Source: Acanthaster planci
Taxonomy: Eukaryota; Echinodermata; Asteroidea; Valvatida; Acanthasteridae
Direction: 5' to 3'
NCBI RefSeq assembly: GCF_001949145.1
Contig: NW_019091574.1
Coordinates: 376,730-405,308, forward strand
Length of the DNA stretch: 28,579 nucleotides
Shown: piece by piece, positions 9,874 through 19,876 of the stretch
How the letters are laid out: each line of letters begins with the position of its first letter
Position numbering within the stretch: the stretch's first letter is position 1
Translations under genes and position numbers: made by a program
The notes under the pieces: generated by a model
What the model saw: the letters and a program-made list of their open reading frames with translations, nothing else
Databases searched by the model: none
Told to the model about the DNA's origin: nothing

Positions 9874-10024
9874 GTAAAGCATTACTCCAAGGAGTTGTTC
9901 ATCCGTGATAATTGTCACCCGGCTAAGGGGTCCATTTTGTTCCTGGTACAGTTTCCATTGTGGCTGTGTCTGTCACTGGCCCTCAGGAATATGTCTGGTG
10001 CCTTTGCTGGGAACATCTATCAGG
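9874..10024 (+). CDS. COX18: COX18, coding exon 2
   Basis: Residues 225-274 plus the first base of codon 275. The exon opens with VKHYSKELFIRDNCHPAKGS; the RDNCHP motif is characteristic of metazoan COX18. The second membrane segment follows (about 243-262, with FLVQFPLWLCLSLALRNM). It is bounded by CTCTGCAG and G/GTAAGT, and the phase-1 end joins exon 3 to form a GAT codon for Asp275. The reading frame runs straight on from exon 1. Confidence 0.9.
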
Positions 10025-11571
10025 GTAAGTTACTGATCTAACAAAATACAAAAATCAGTCATCTCTTTACTCACCATTCACTCCCTGTGCATTTGTAGGG
10101 CATAGGATTCGCTGTAGGCATAAAGAAATAAGAAAAAGATAAAAAAAAAAGTGAAGATGGACAGGGGATAAAAATCACTACTTTGTATGAAAATAAATTG
10201 GAATTAATTCTCTTTGGCCATAATGGTTTACTGCTTTGATCCCGATGAGTGTTTTGCTACCACCCCCCTGAAAAAATTGCCCACCCATGAAAAGAACAAA
10301 CACCCCGACAAACAAAAATCCAGGTGCATGCATAGGGTTGGCATCATGTCCAGGTGAATGAAGTGCTATTTTCCAAATCGCGACTTAGTCTCTGGCTCCA
10401 ACTTTCTCTCAGGCTGCTGAATCATTCCAAAACGTTACATGTACATGTACTTTCGGGAATGAAATAGAAATACTCCAAGCCTTAGTCTGGCATCAGGGTC
10501 TCAACTCAGGATACAAGCTGAGGTGAGGAAAGCATTAGCGGGAACTCCAGGCAACCGTTTTTACCATTTCTCCATTTTGTTTTATACAACACCTGAATGA
10601 ATCTTCATCATCTGATTTGTGGTTCATCTATTACCTACATGTATCATTGACTTATCCAGTTTCTTCAACTGCGGGTATACCACATGGTGGTAGGAAAATG
10701 TTGTAACACTTGGTCCGAGGAAGATGCAGTTGCAGCTCTCCACACAAGCATGTGAACTTCCTTTTTGGCTTGGAATGTAAAAACATTTGCATTGCACTAT
10801 TACGCCAAGCTGAGAAAGTCAAACTGCAACTTGTACACAAAGAGGATTAAGCAAGTGTTGCACAAAATATAACCAAATAAATTTTTCCCATTCATGCAGT
10901 GGAAAGATCAGTCATTTTGGTGAAGGGATGAATTATTTTATTCCACTTGTACAGTTTGGCAGTAAACTGTTGCCATGCTTGCAGTGTTTGTTAAAAAAAT
11001 GCAATTGTCCAAATTTTTCAAATATCAAGTTACATGTACGTGTACATGCACCTGTGATACTGATTTCAAATTGCTGCTTTTTCTCAACTTGTATTCAAAA
11101 AAATTACTGATGCTTTTATATTTTCCCTTACAACTTCTATGATTTCTGTTCCGAGAGCAGCAAAATTCGAATGGATGGCATGCATCATAAAGATGCTGTA
11201 CTAGATATTTCCCTTAGGAACGGACTTCTCTTTTTTTGTTAGTACTACTAAGATATGCTAAAGTAAAAATTAGCATATGAAAAACTTCCATTCAAGTAAT
11301 CAAAACATAATCAAAAACTGAATGAAATTGGCCATAGTAACTATTGAGTAACGTATGTTCCTTCATTCTCCAAATCCTCTCAGGAGTCCCTTTAGTTCTC
11401 AAGAACTTTAAAGCAGTTGATTTTCTTGCTTATTTTTCAACATGCAAATTTAAGAATGGTTATATTATGGTAAATCAGTCTTAATGCAGTCTTTGACTGA
11501 CAGAGTTGTGAAATGTTCACATCAGTGAGTTTAACCTACTGTCAAATCATATTTGGCGTGTTTGTCCACAG
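10025..11571 (+). other. COX18 intron 2
   Basis: GTAAGT donor, TTTGTCCACAG acceptor, 1547 bp, phase 1. AT-rich, with ACATGTACATGTAC near 10437 and ACATGTACGTGTACATG near 11031. No coding region or recognisable mobile element was seen. Confidence 0.85.
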
Positions 11572-11804
11572 ATCCAGCCAGTGTGGTTCCCTCATTGTCA
11601 ACAGAGGGCACTCTTTGGTTCACAGACCTGACAATGGCAGATCCCATCTACATTCTCCCTGTGCTGGTTGGATTGTTCAACCTGTGCAACATAGAAATAA
11701 TGGCCTTGCACAACAACCCGGTTTCCCAAAGACAGCGTTACATCACCAATCTCTTGCGTGGCCTGTCGCTGGTCATGATTCCTATTGCAGCTCAAGTGCC
11801 AACT
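11572..11804 (+). CDS. COX18: COX18, coding exon 3
   Basis: Completes Asp275 and encodes residues up to Thr352. GTLWFTDLTMADPIYILPVL (287-306) carries the conserved loop and the start of the third membrane segment. FNLCNIEIMALHNN follows, then a short fourth segment (about 336-351, LRGLSLVMIPIAAQVP) that matches the family. The acceptor is CCACAG and the donor is ACT/GTGAGG (phase 0), a slightly weaker donor than the other two. Reading through the donor would add an unrelated tail that ends at 11888. Confidence 0.9.
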
Positions 11805-13557
11805 GTGAGGAATCATCCCTGTTTTGGTAGACATTTTGATGAACATGTATTTGTTGGCCATTTTATTTTAACACGAGAAAAAAATTGATTGATAAGTTCA
11901 GTTTTGTTTCTAGAAATTCTTTATAGTATTGTGCCTGAAAGAGTTTTATTCAAAGAAATAAAACATATTTTAAACAAAAGTAGGCTTCTAATCATGTGTA
12001 CAAGAATGCAAAGTTACTTGTAGATCACAGGATCAGGCTTTGTGATGCTACAAAACACTTTGTGAAAAAAAATTCAAAAAAGTGTACATGAAGTAAACTG
12101 AAAAGAATCCTTGAAACAGGAGTAGTTTGTGAAATTTTAATCCCAAATTATGTGCATTGCATTCAGTATGGAGGTTCAGGTCATCATTATGTGGTGGGGA
12201 CAGCATGCATGCAATGATGGGAGATACCAAAGAAGCATATGTTCAGTTCTTTAAAAAAAATGCAAAGAAAAGACTGGAAAAACCACATTCGTTTTCTGGT
12301 TACATACACCAGTTTAGAGCAAATAGTTCTGTATACTGTATCATGACTTAAACCTAGATATCCTAGTTATCATGCTAGAGGAAGGACTGCATCCTTTTCC
12401 AAGTAGTTGAATCAGGTTTGGTCTTGTAGGGACAAAGCTGCCAGAACTTGAAGTCAGACAGAGAGAGTTTGTGAAACAGAAAAGGTTGGGTTCTGTTCTT
12501 CCCCACAGAGAGGAAGACTGAGCTGTAGTGTCCGCTGTGAATTTCATTGTCATTTTGGAAATGAGTCATTGATCACACCTTTGAAGTTAATTATTGTATC
12601 TAAATTATGGGTTTGGAAACCTTGAAAGGTTGCCAAACTAGCTTCACTATTTGTAATGGGTTTTTAATTTGTCTGCAGAGCAGAAATGGTAGAGTTTGTG
12701 ATGAATACGTAAGATGCATACATGTACATGTATATGTATATATAACATGAAGTGATAACACAGGAACTCTAATTGTGATTACTGAAAAAGAGCCCTTAGA
12801 AAGATTATAAAGGTATTTTCAGGGTTGCAGGAAGGGTACAGTTTTTGTTACATGTAGCTTGAATGTTCACTGACCTTTCCCCATTAGCTTATAGCCACAT
12901 GTTGATTGTCTTGGAAACACTCAATATTTCAGTTGGACAAATTTTGGACCTCACACACACAATCACTCAAACACTCACTTATTTCAAAGCCATTAGGCTC
13001 CAACCTGTTTGGACACCTACCTTGTCAGTTTCAACCTGCTTTCATAATTGATATCAACATTTTGGCACCAAAATCCTGGGTTTGGCATCTTTTCCATCAG
13101 ATCATCATTCTCTGTATGGTTCTAAGGGCTGGCCATATTTTTTTTCAATCAGTTTTGAGATTACAAACCATACACCACAAGAGGGCATTGGTTGCTACAT
13201 GTATTTATGTTTTTATCAAATATGAACAAAATAAAAATATTATTCCGCACATGCAAGTTTGTATACGCCAGGAGGGAGAGGGGTGATAGAAAAAGTTACT
13301 TGCAACCTACATGTACATGTACAACCGCAAATTAATTGAAAAAAAGGCCTCTGAACAGTTAGTGAAAAAAAAATCATTTATTTTGCTTGTCAATTGTCAG
13401 TAATACATGTATGTCTGTTTGTTAACACATAATAGGAAGTCCAATGGAAAGTGATATTTAAGTTACAAGAATACCCATGTTATTGTGTACTCTTTCACAA
13501 AATATTTTGGAGGTAGATCCATTAGATTTACACATATTTTTGCATGTTTCTAACCAG
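11805..13557 (+). other. COX18 intron 3
   Basis: GTGAGG donor, TTCTAACCAG acceptor, 1753 bp, phase 0. It holds an ACATGTACATGTATATG run near 12720 and ACATGTACATGTACA near 13309. The open frame at 12906-13286 has no family features and is taken as chance. Confidence 0.85.
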
Positions 13558-13890
13558 GCAATGACTCTATACTGGGCCTCCTCTGCATTCTATGGTCTTG
13601 GCCAAAACATCCTCCTGAAATCACCAATAGTCCGCTCGGCCCTAAACATCCCCTTTGCTCCTTCGGACAGTGAGACGCCATACAGGGACATGGCCAACAT
13701 TGTCGGGACACGATACCTGTGGAGAAAGGGGACTAGTGTTCTGGGAAAGACAGGACAAGATGCTACAGAGAATGTCAAAAGGGAGACTGGGAGAAGTTGT
13801 ACAAAGGTGCAACAGATGGTAAGTGGAAGGAAGGAGAAGAGGTTATACAGGAGGACCCCAGAGGATGATTCTGAAGAAGGAGCACATTGA
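13558..13890 (+). CDS. COX18: COX18, last coding exon
   Basis: Residues 353-462 and the TGA stop (13888-13890). AMTLYWASSAFYGLGQNILL (353-372) is the fifth membrane segment, with the LYW...S...QN pattern of the YidC/Oxa1 family. KSPIVRSALNIP and SDSETPYRDM follow, the conserved end of animal COX18. Beyond about residue 410 there is a hydrophilic tail of some 50 residues rich in Lys, Arg and Glu that I do not expect in vertebrate forms. Within it, at 13819, GATG/GTAAGTGG is a strong donor-like site, so an alternative 3' exon is possible. All exon phases agree, giving 463 codons including the stop. Confidence 0.88.
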   Translation, partial: AMTLYWASSAFYGLGQNILLKSPIVRSALNIPFAPSDSETPYRDMANIVGTRYLWRKGTSVLGKTGQDATENVKRETGRSCTKVQQMVSGRKEKRLYRRTPEDDSEEGAH

Positions 13891-14047
13891 CACTAAGGAA
13901 GATAATTTTTTTAATATTTTGGAAGACTTAAAAAATTCATCAACATAGTAGCAAGCGTATTCATTTGTATCTATGTTGCAGGTACATGTAGGTCTGTAAA
14001 AAGAGAAGAGGGAGAGAATATTACATGTTGAAAGTTAAGTGATTGCT
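13891..14047 (+). other. COX18 3' UTR region
   Basis: AT-rich sequence directly after the stop codon. No AATAAA was found between the stop and the repeat that starts at 14048, so the cleavage site is not defined. The transcript may end within the repeat or use a variant signal. Confidence 0.4.
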
Positions 14048-15811
14048 TTAACCACTTTGCTCCGGTGGCAGTTATCAATGTTGATGATGCTGGGGTGGGA
14101 TAATTGGCATTTTTTCTGTTTTCAAAATTCTTTGAAAATTCCTCATTTACTGGACACTTACACCCTGTCAGAATGACCCTGTGGAGTCAAATGACCCCGA
14201 GAAGAACATTATTTTCTTTAAAAAGGGTGAGAGCCTCTTTAGTTCACATGGTTGAATGACGAATAAGGAGTTCAAGGTTCATTATGGTCTGACTTGCACT
14301 TGGTATTTAATACAATATGAAGACGGCTCAACGTCAATGGTTAAATCAAATCAGTGCGCACTGCTTAATACAGTATTTACATACAATATTTAAATCACAA
14401 CAGCAACTAATTTTCATTCAATCAAAATCCTAACACCACTCTCAATCGAATCATATGAAACGGCACTGGTTAAGCTTGGAATTTCAAATTTAAAATGTAT
14501 TGAGAATCCAAAATACAATTCTCAATCAACTGCCACACTGGTATTAAATTACACATTGTTTTGGCTTATTTTGATAGTACAGCCTTTACTCAGCACAATG
14601 TGACTGACTCATTAATCAAGTTGCCTTTGAGGATCGTTCACGTAACGTTTACGAGCCCACCTCCCAGCAAATGTTCTAGTCCTGCTATCAGGAAACAGCT
14701 GCCGGTGAGACATCAACGGTCCACCGTGTACAGTTGAAAGCTGGATCTCCCTTGCGGAGTTCTCCAGTCAGCAAGCTGGGTATGGTGCGGCTGCCGCTTG
14801 GGTAACAGGTACGTTGTCCTTGGGACTTGGTGGATCAGTTCCCCAGTCCTTGGCGATATAATAACTTCAGGGACAGTCAAGCACAAGCCCCACTCTAGTT
14901 GGCCATCTAAACAAAACTGTTACCAGCGAATTTTGTGCATCTGCATGCAAACGTACTCGTGACTAAATTCAACTAATTAACTGTAAACGATCTCATCATC
15001 TCTAACGATCTAAGGATAAAACTTCATTAATCAGCAAAGATTTAAGTCAGTTTCCCCACAAATTTATGAAATACGATGAGAAACAATTAACCGTTCATAC
15101 TTAAATCAAAGATCAATTTAGTGTAACACTTGAGTAACTGTAAGGCCTAATTCCAATGAATAAGGTTCCTTATCCTGTCAATATTTACTAAATGCCCTCT
15201 TTGATTTAAATGAATCATTTATACAAAGTACTTTATACTGTAATCACCTACTTTTTGCAGTACTGTAATCACCTTCTTTTCTTGAGCCTCTCACCAGCAC
15301 ATAATCTTCAAACTTACAAGCAGAAAATTCAAGATCGGAAGGGTAGGAAAATATTTCAGTACCCTTAATAAACAAGACTCAAGGCTCTGCTTGCTAATAT
15401 GGCATTCGTCCTACTCACTTTTCTGGCTTGCTACTGCTTCATATATCAAAAAACAATCATCTAGCAACGTCACACCGCCCCAGAAGTCCCAAGGACCCCC
15501 AAATCTATTCAAAATTTTCCCGCGACGAACATACCTTTAACCTTCCCCTAGACCAAAACCATTCAACCTTAGACCAACAAAAGATGTGACTGTGGCCAAC
15601 GACACCATCAAACATAAACATGTACAAGTCTTCTGAGAGGAAAAATAGGCAGTTTTGTACACTAAAAGGAACTTTGTGACACACCCACACGTAGGACTGT
15701 CTGGTTTACTCTAATCTGACAGACAACATTGATGCTGGAGTATTTCAGCCAGGCCTGCCGCCTTGTGAAAAGAGCCCAGGTTTTGCCATGTTACATAATT
15801 TTCTTTAGTTC
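14048..15811 (+). repeat. Interspersed repeat, long copy (same family as 1-252)
   Basis: The left end (14048-14150) and right end (about 15690-15811) match the two halves of the minus-strand repeat at 1-252, in the same relative order. Between them lies about 1.5 kb with no counterpart in the short copy. That core has no long ORF and no recognised protein; a duplicated TACTGTAATCACCT (15237-15275) and a repeated AATGACCC (about 14173-14198) are the only local features. Either the short copy is an internal-deletion derivative or another element inserted into this copy. Confidence 0.55.
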
Positions 15812-16081
15812 GCGACCCTTGCACAGTGCGCTGCCGACCTCTTTTCAATAGGGGCCAGATTAGCGTGCAGTGGTACTGTGTGGCTCATTGCTTCCGTACG
15901 AAGCAGAGAGTCAAAAAGATCGGAACGTGTTTCTCAAGAAATGTAATGCTTTTTAAAAATCAAATTTCTTTTGTAATTTAATGTTTTTAAAACAGACTGT
16001 ACTTTGAATTTTTGAATTCATTTTCCAAAATTGAATGAAATCATTTGTTATTAATATATCTTTTTTGGATGAAATTTTACA

Positions 16082-16338
16082 GACCTAACATGTTTTTAAG
16101 ATTCGAATGACATTTTGTAGACCCAACATGTTTTAAGATTCGAAAAACATTTTGTAGACCTGACATTTTTCAAGATACAAATAAAATTTTTTGGACCTAA
16201 GATGTTTTTAAGATTCGAGTAAATTTTTTCCAACTTAACATGTTTGAAGATTCGAATGAAATATTTCAGACTTAACATGTTTTCAAAATCCGAATGAAAT
16301 TTGACAGACGTTTTCCAGATTCGAATGCATTTTCCCCA
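16082..16338. repeat. Tandem array, about 38-bp unit, 6.8 copies
   Basis: Diverged units begin near 16082, 16120, 16157, 16194, 16231, 16269 and 16307. The unit core is GACCTAACATGTTTTTAAGA, followed by TTCGAATGAAATTTT-like sequence. The last unit is partial. A degenerate unit may precede 16082. An open frame on the minus strand (16096-16416) is only the repeat read through. Confidence 0.9.
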
Positions 16339-16379
16339 ACAATAAACAGCCGGAGGTTTCGAGTTCCGCACCCACATTT

Positions 16380-16478
16380 CATCCGAATTCAGAAAGCATC
16401 CGAATTTTGAAAGCATCTGATGACTTTAAAAAGCATCCAAATCAAGAAAGCATCCGAATTGAGAAAGCATCCGATCTT
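16380..16478. repeat. Tandem array, 17-bp unit, 5.6 copies
   Basis: Units CATCCGAATTCAGAAAG (16380), CATCCGAATTTTGAAAG (16397), a 20-bp variant (16414), CATCCAAATCAAGAAAG (16434), CATCCGAATTGAGAAAG (16451) and a partial unit (16468). It lies about 40 bp from the 38-bp array, and both contain a CGAAT core. The unit length, the lack of unique spacers and the genome type exclude CRISPR. Confidence 0.9.
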
Positions 16479-17144
16479 TTTGACGATGTTCGGCCCGATG
16501 GTAACCAAAGTTCCGAATATTTTGTCCCCGATGGTAATCCGCTCACGCTAAATTCCCCAAACTGTGGTATACTGTTTCAAAACAAGGCTGGATTATCTCG
16601 ATTATCTCCACTATTGAGAATGAAAAAATTTTGTTAATGCCCAGCAGCCTGGTCTTTTGTTATGAGTACGGTCTTTTGTTACAAGGCCCAGTTCCCTTTG
16701 TCCGATTTCAGAGACCCCGGTCACACGTATAAAGAATATGTGTCCGCTACCGGAAACCCGGCGGCAAAGGGGCATGATTAATGTACAGAACTGGAGGTAG
16801 GATGGAGAGACATAATGGGGGTAAGAGACGATGTTGTTGGACAAAGGGACATACACAGAAATTATAGACTGTAGCAGTATATTGTTGCCCGCTGTGTAGT
16901 CCCTAGACCTACATGTACAGGAATCACCTCTCTGCATTGTCAAAAGTTTTTGTAAGTGATTATGGTGGCAATGAATTCATCTGTTGGCAGTGGGATATTA
17001 GATATTTATCAAAACTCGGTCTAAGAGGTACCCCCAAGCCAGTCGGTCATAGATGTGTATTGGTAAGGTGCCCTTACACCACCTTGAACAGCACTGATCT
17101 CTCTGCCATGCCAGGGGTTTCTTATGGATATGACTTGTATGGAG
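16479..17144. other. Intergenic, nothing recognised
   Basis: Open frames at 16611-16943 (minus) and 16913-17212 (plus) lack family features, and the second runs into the MITE-like repeat. No gene is supported. Confidence 0.45.
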
Positions 17145-17726
17145 TTAAAGGATTCAGGAAATCGCTTTTTGTGTATCTCTGTACTATTCTTCAGTGTATG
17201 AAGACTGTTTGACATCTTTTTGAGTTATGTGAACTGAACAGTGCACTTCATCAAACATTAAAAATTGACCAGGCATTTCTTGACAAGTGAGGGCACTTTT
17301 GCTTTGATGTAAATCCAGGAAGACATGGTTCAGGTCGCATAGTTTTCATGTTCAAATTTCGAACCCCAAATTTGCTTTCTGGGAACATTTCTGTGAAAGA
17401 GATTTTTGCTGGATTTTTGTCATATACTTACATGTACACAACAATAAATTGCCAAAGAAAATGAAATCTGCCATAACAGTGGTTAAAAAAGTCTAGAAAT
17501 TTTCTGTGCACAAATCGGTGCAGCATTGAGATTCAGTGCCTTAGATGGCGTCATAGTTATGCTCATGAATATGCAAATTGTATTAGCATAAAACCAATAA
17601 AGCATCAAAATATGGGTTAAAATTGAAAAACAAACATTTAAAATCAGGTTGATTGAAACCCAAAGATGCAATTTCAGGATTTTTAGTAAAATTTGTAAAA
17701 ACATTTCTATTTCGTGGTTCCTTTAA
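17145..17726. repeat. MITE-like repeat with TTAA ends, copy 1
   Basis: The left end reads TTAAAGGATTCAGGAAAT. The right end, read on the other strand, is TTAAAGGAACCACGAAAT; 14 of these 18 positions agree. The body aligns along its length with 18747-19280, for example ATCGCTTTTTGTG, AATTGACCA, GACAAGTGAGGG and GATGTAAATCCAGGAAGACA. TTAA at both ends suggests a TTAA target site, as used by piggyBac-type transposases, but no transposase is present and the family is not identified. Confidence 0.65.
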
Positions 17727-18413
17727 AGGTTATTTCATCAGGAAAAATGATAGCTCCATCACATTCTTGTTTTCACTCTGTACGTTGGACAGTTGAGAAG
17801 TGTTAAAAAATGTGTCATATTTGCCATTGTTGTATTGTTTTTTGATTGTGTTATTTCATTGGTCTAGAATAGTATCATGACCATCTGTAATGTGGTTACC
17901 TGTACCTCATTTGTTCTACTTTCTATATAAAACTTGACATATTGTTGGAGCAGTTAAAATATGTGTATGCCCGAAGGCAAAAATCTACAACAAATGCATA
18001 TCATGCCCAGCATGAAAGCTCGCAGTAATCAGACAGCTCTGCCTTGAAGCAGTTCATTCATACCATACATATATACTATCTTGTCAAGTAAGCCAAGAGA
18101 AAAAACTGAACTGTTTATTTGCCACAAATTTTAGAATTATTTCATGTAACCTTTTATGGTCTTTCTGATAGGTGCGGCTACATATTGAAGCTTTCATTTT
18201 AAATCACTTACTAAACTTTTTCTGGTTCCAGCTTTTTTGGCGGGGTCTGACTTGGCACTTCCCATCCCAATCTGCCCTTGTACACGTACATATATGTACA
18301 TGCAGTTTTAAATACGGCTTTCATTCAATTTTTCAACTAAATGAAAGTAGGCAGAACATTGATGTGAAATGTTGAACAACAATCCTTGCTATCTGGGATG
18401 TGATTACCCTCAT
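17727..18413. other. Intergenic, nothing recognised
   Basis: AT-rich. The open frame 18172-18375 has no family features. An ACATATATGTACATG word lies near 18288. Confidence 0.45.
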
Positions 18414-18482
18414 ACTTAACAATCTTGAGCAACTTTATAATCAGTATAAAGTTGCTGACTCGGTTGCTCAAGATTGTTGAGT
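18414..18482. repeat. Strong nested hairpin (15-bp outer, 12-bp inner stem)
   Basis: AACAATCTTGAGCAA (18418-18432) and TTGCTCAAGATTGTT (18464-18478) are exact reverse complements; allowing one G-T pair the stem reaches 19 bp (18414-18482). Inside, AGCAACTTTATA (18428-18439) and TATAAAGTTGCT (18445-18456) form a second perfect stem around ATCAG. The stems overlap by five bases, so they compete, or stack with a bulge. The total of about 69 nt is within the size range of miRNA precursors, but the role is unknown. Confidence 0.85.
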
Positions 18483-18746
18483 TATTAGGGCAATATGTCA
18501 TGACCCTGTCCCCTGCTATGGCATCTTTGAGTAGATATCTTCAGAACAGGTCTTGTTCATTTGAAGCAGATTTTCCAGTGAATCGTGGCCAGGCAACGAT
18601 CTAGGCTTGGTTGATGGTTACTAATAACATTGACAGAAAAAAAATGATCATACAAAAAGTAGGTACACAAAGTGCTAGCTTCATGTTAAGTGTTTGATTG
18701 ATCTGTCACGTATATCACGTTTTCCTGAGGCTGAAGTTGGCAGTCT

Positions 18747-19280
18747 TTAAAGGATTGATGCAATAAAGTTTTTCTTAGAATCGCTTTTTGTGCATGATTA
18801 AACTCTCCTTAAACGTATGAAAACTGTTTCAAAACTTTTTTAGTTAAGGGACCAAAAAGTACACTTTTTAAACATACAAATTGACCACACTTTTCCAGAC
18901 AAGTGAGGGTGCTGTTGGTGTGATGTAAATCCAGGAAGACACTGTTCAGCTAATGTATGTTTTTGTGTTCAAATATTGGATCCCAAATTTGCTTTTTTAA
19001 AACAGTTCTGAGAACTTGTTTGCTGGCTTAATACACAATAATTTTGTGAAAAGGAAATGGAAATCATGGATGGCAAAATACAAACAGCAAGCAGTTTTTC
19101 ATGCACAAATCAATGCAACAGCTGCATGCCTTGGATTACATCACAGTCATATTAGATTTTTAAAAGTCCCAGAAATGGAGATAAAATTAGCAAAACAAAA
19201 ATTTAAAATAAGGTAATTTTAAAAACAAAGGTGAAATTTCAAAGATTTTACTAAAATATTTTTATTACTTGTCCCTTTCA
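18747..19280. repeat. MITE-like repeat, copy 2
   Basis: Diverged direct copy of 17145-17726, in the same orientation. The left end is TTAAAGGATT; the right end, read on the other strand, is TGAAAGGGAC, so the right TTAA has been altered. It is about 50 bp shorter through internal indels. The open frame 19016-19216 lies within it and is not a gene. Confidence 0.6.
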
Positions 19281-19495
19281 CTATCTTAAGGATATGCTGT
19301 GACAGTAGCACTGCACCACACTTGCTTTGACTGGAAGAATAATTGTTCATGTAGATGTACAAGTGCTTCACATCTGTGCTTCCTTGTTACACGCCATCCA
19401 TGTCCCAGCACTTAAGCATTGCACAATAATTCATCGCCAGGAATGATCTGTTTTACATCGTGTTAAATGAGCTAATCGTTTGCCATCATCATTCT
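19281..19495. other. Short intergenic stretch, nothing recognised
   Basis: No ORF, RNA gene or further repeat was recognised between the MITE copy and the hairpin at 19496. Confidence 0.4.
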
Positions 19496-19562
19496 TTCAT
19501 GACACCCACTTTACACAAAGAAACTCAGACATGTCTGTTTTGTGGAAAGTGGGTGTCATGAG
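19496..19562. repeat. Strong hairpin with palindromic loop
   Basis: CATGACACCCACTTT (19498-19512) pairs exactly with AAAGTGGGTGTCATG (19546-19560), with one more A-T pair and a G-T pair outside. After one mismatch, CACAAA (19514-19519) pairs with TTTGTG (19539-19544). The loop contains CAGACATGTCTG, a 12-bp palindrome. It lies just upstream of the LINE 5' region and could be a miRNA-like precursor, a recent inverted duplication, or an element end. Confidence 0.85.
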
Positions 19563-19876
19563 TGTGGGTCTGTGTTACCCGGTTACCCTTTTTTCAGTTG
19601 AGGTGGTGTATCGTTGCGGTTGTTATCGGTTGTTAAAGAGCGGAATGTACGCGCTCCCTATTAGGATTAGGCGGACTTTACAGAGACAATCCTGGACAAA
19701 TCTTGTTGGAACATGCCTCCCCCTCGCCCTCTGTCAATGTTGTTTCTCATTGGGTAAGCTGGGTCGAATCCTTGAACTCTGTTTGGCTGGCAACCTTTAC
19801 ATCTTACATTCCTCCCGCTCTACTTTCCTCTTGCTCTACTTTTCACAATCCCACCCGCTGCACTGATGTTAAATGT

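Noticed and set aside
11513-11830. 105-residue plus-strand ORF
   Set aside because: It is an out-of-frame reading of COX18 exon 3; the correct frame matches the family and the splice phases.
12906-13286. 126-residue protein inside COX18 intron 3
   Set aside because: No domain or motif; it lies in an intron that the flanking exon phases support well.
16096-16416. Minus-strand protein with repeated motifs
   Set aside because: It is the 38-bp tandem repeat read through; the unit length keeps short stretches open by chance.
16082-16478. CRISPR-like array
   Set aside because: Units are contiguous without unique spacers, diverged along their length, and the DNA is from an animal.
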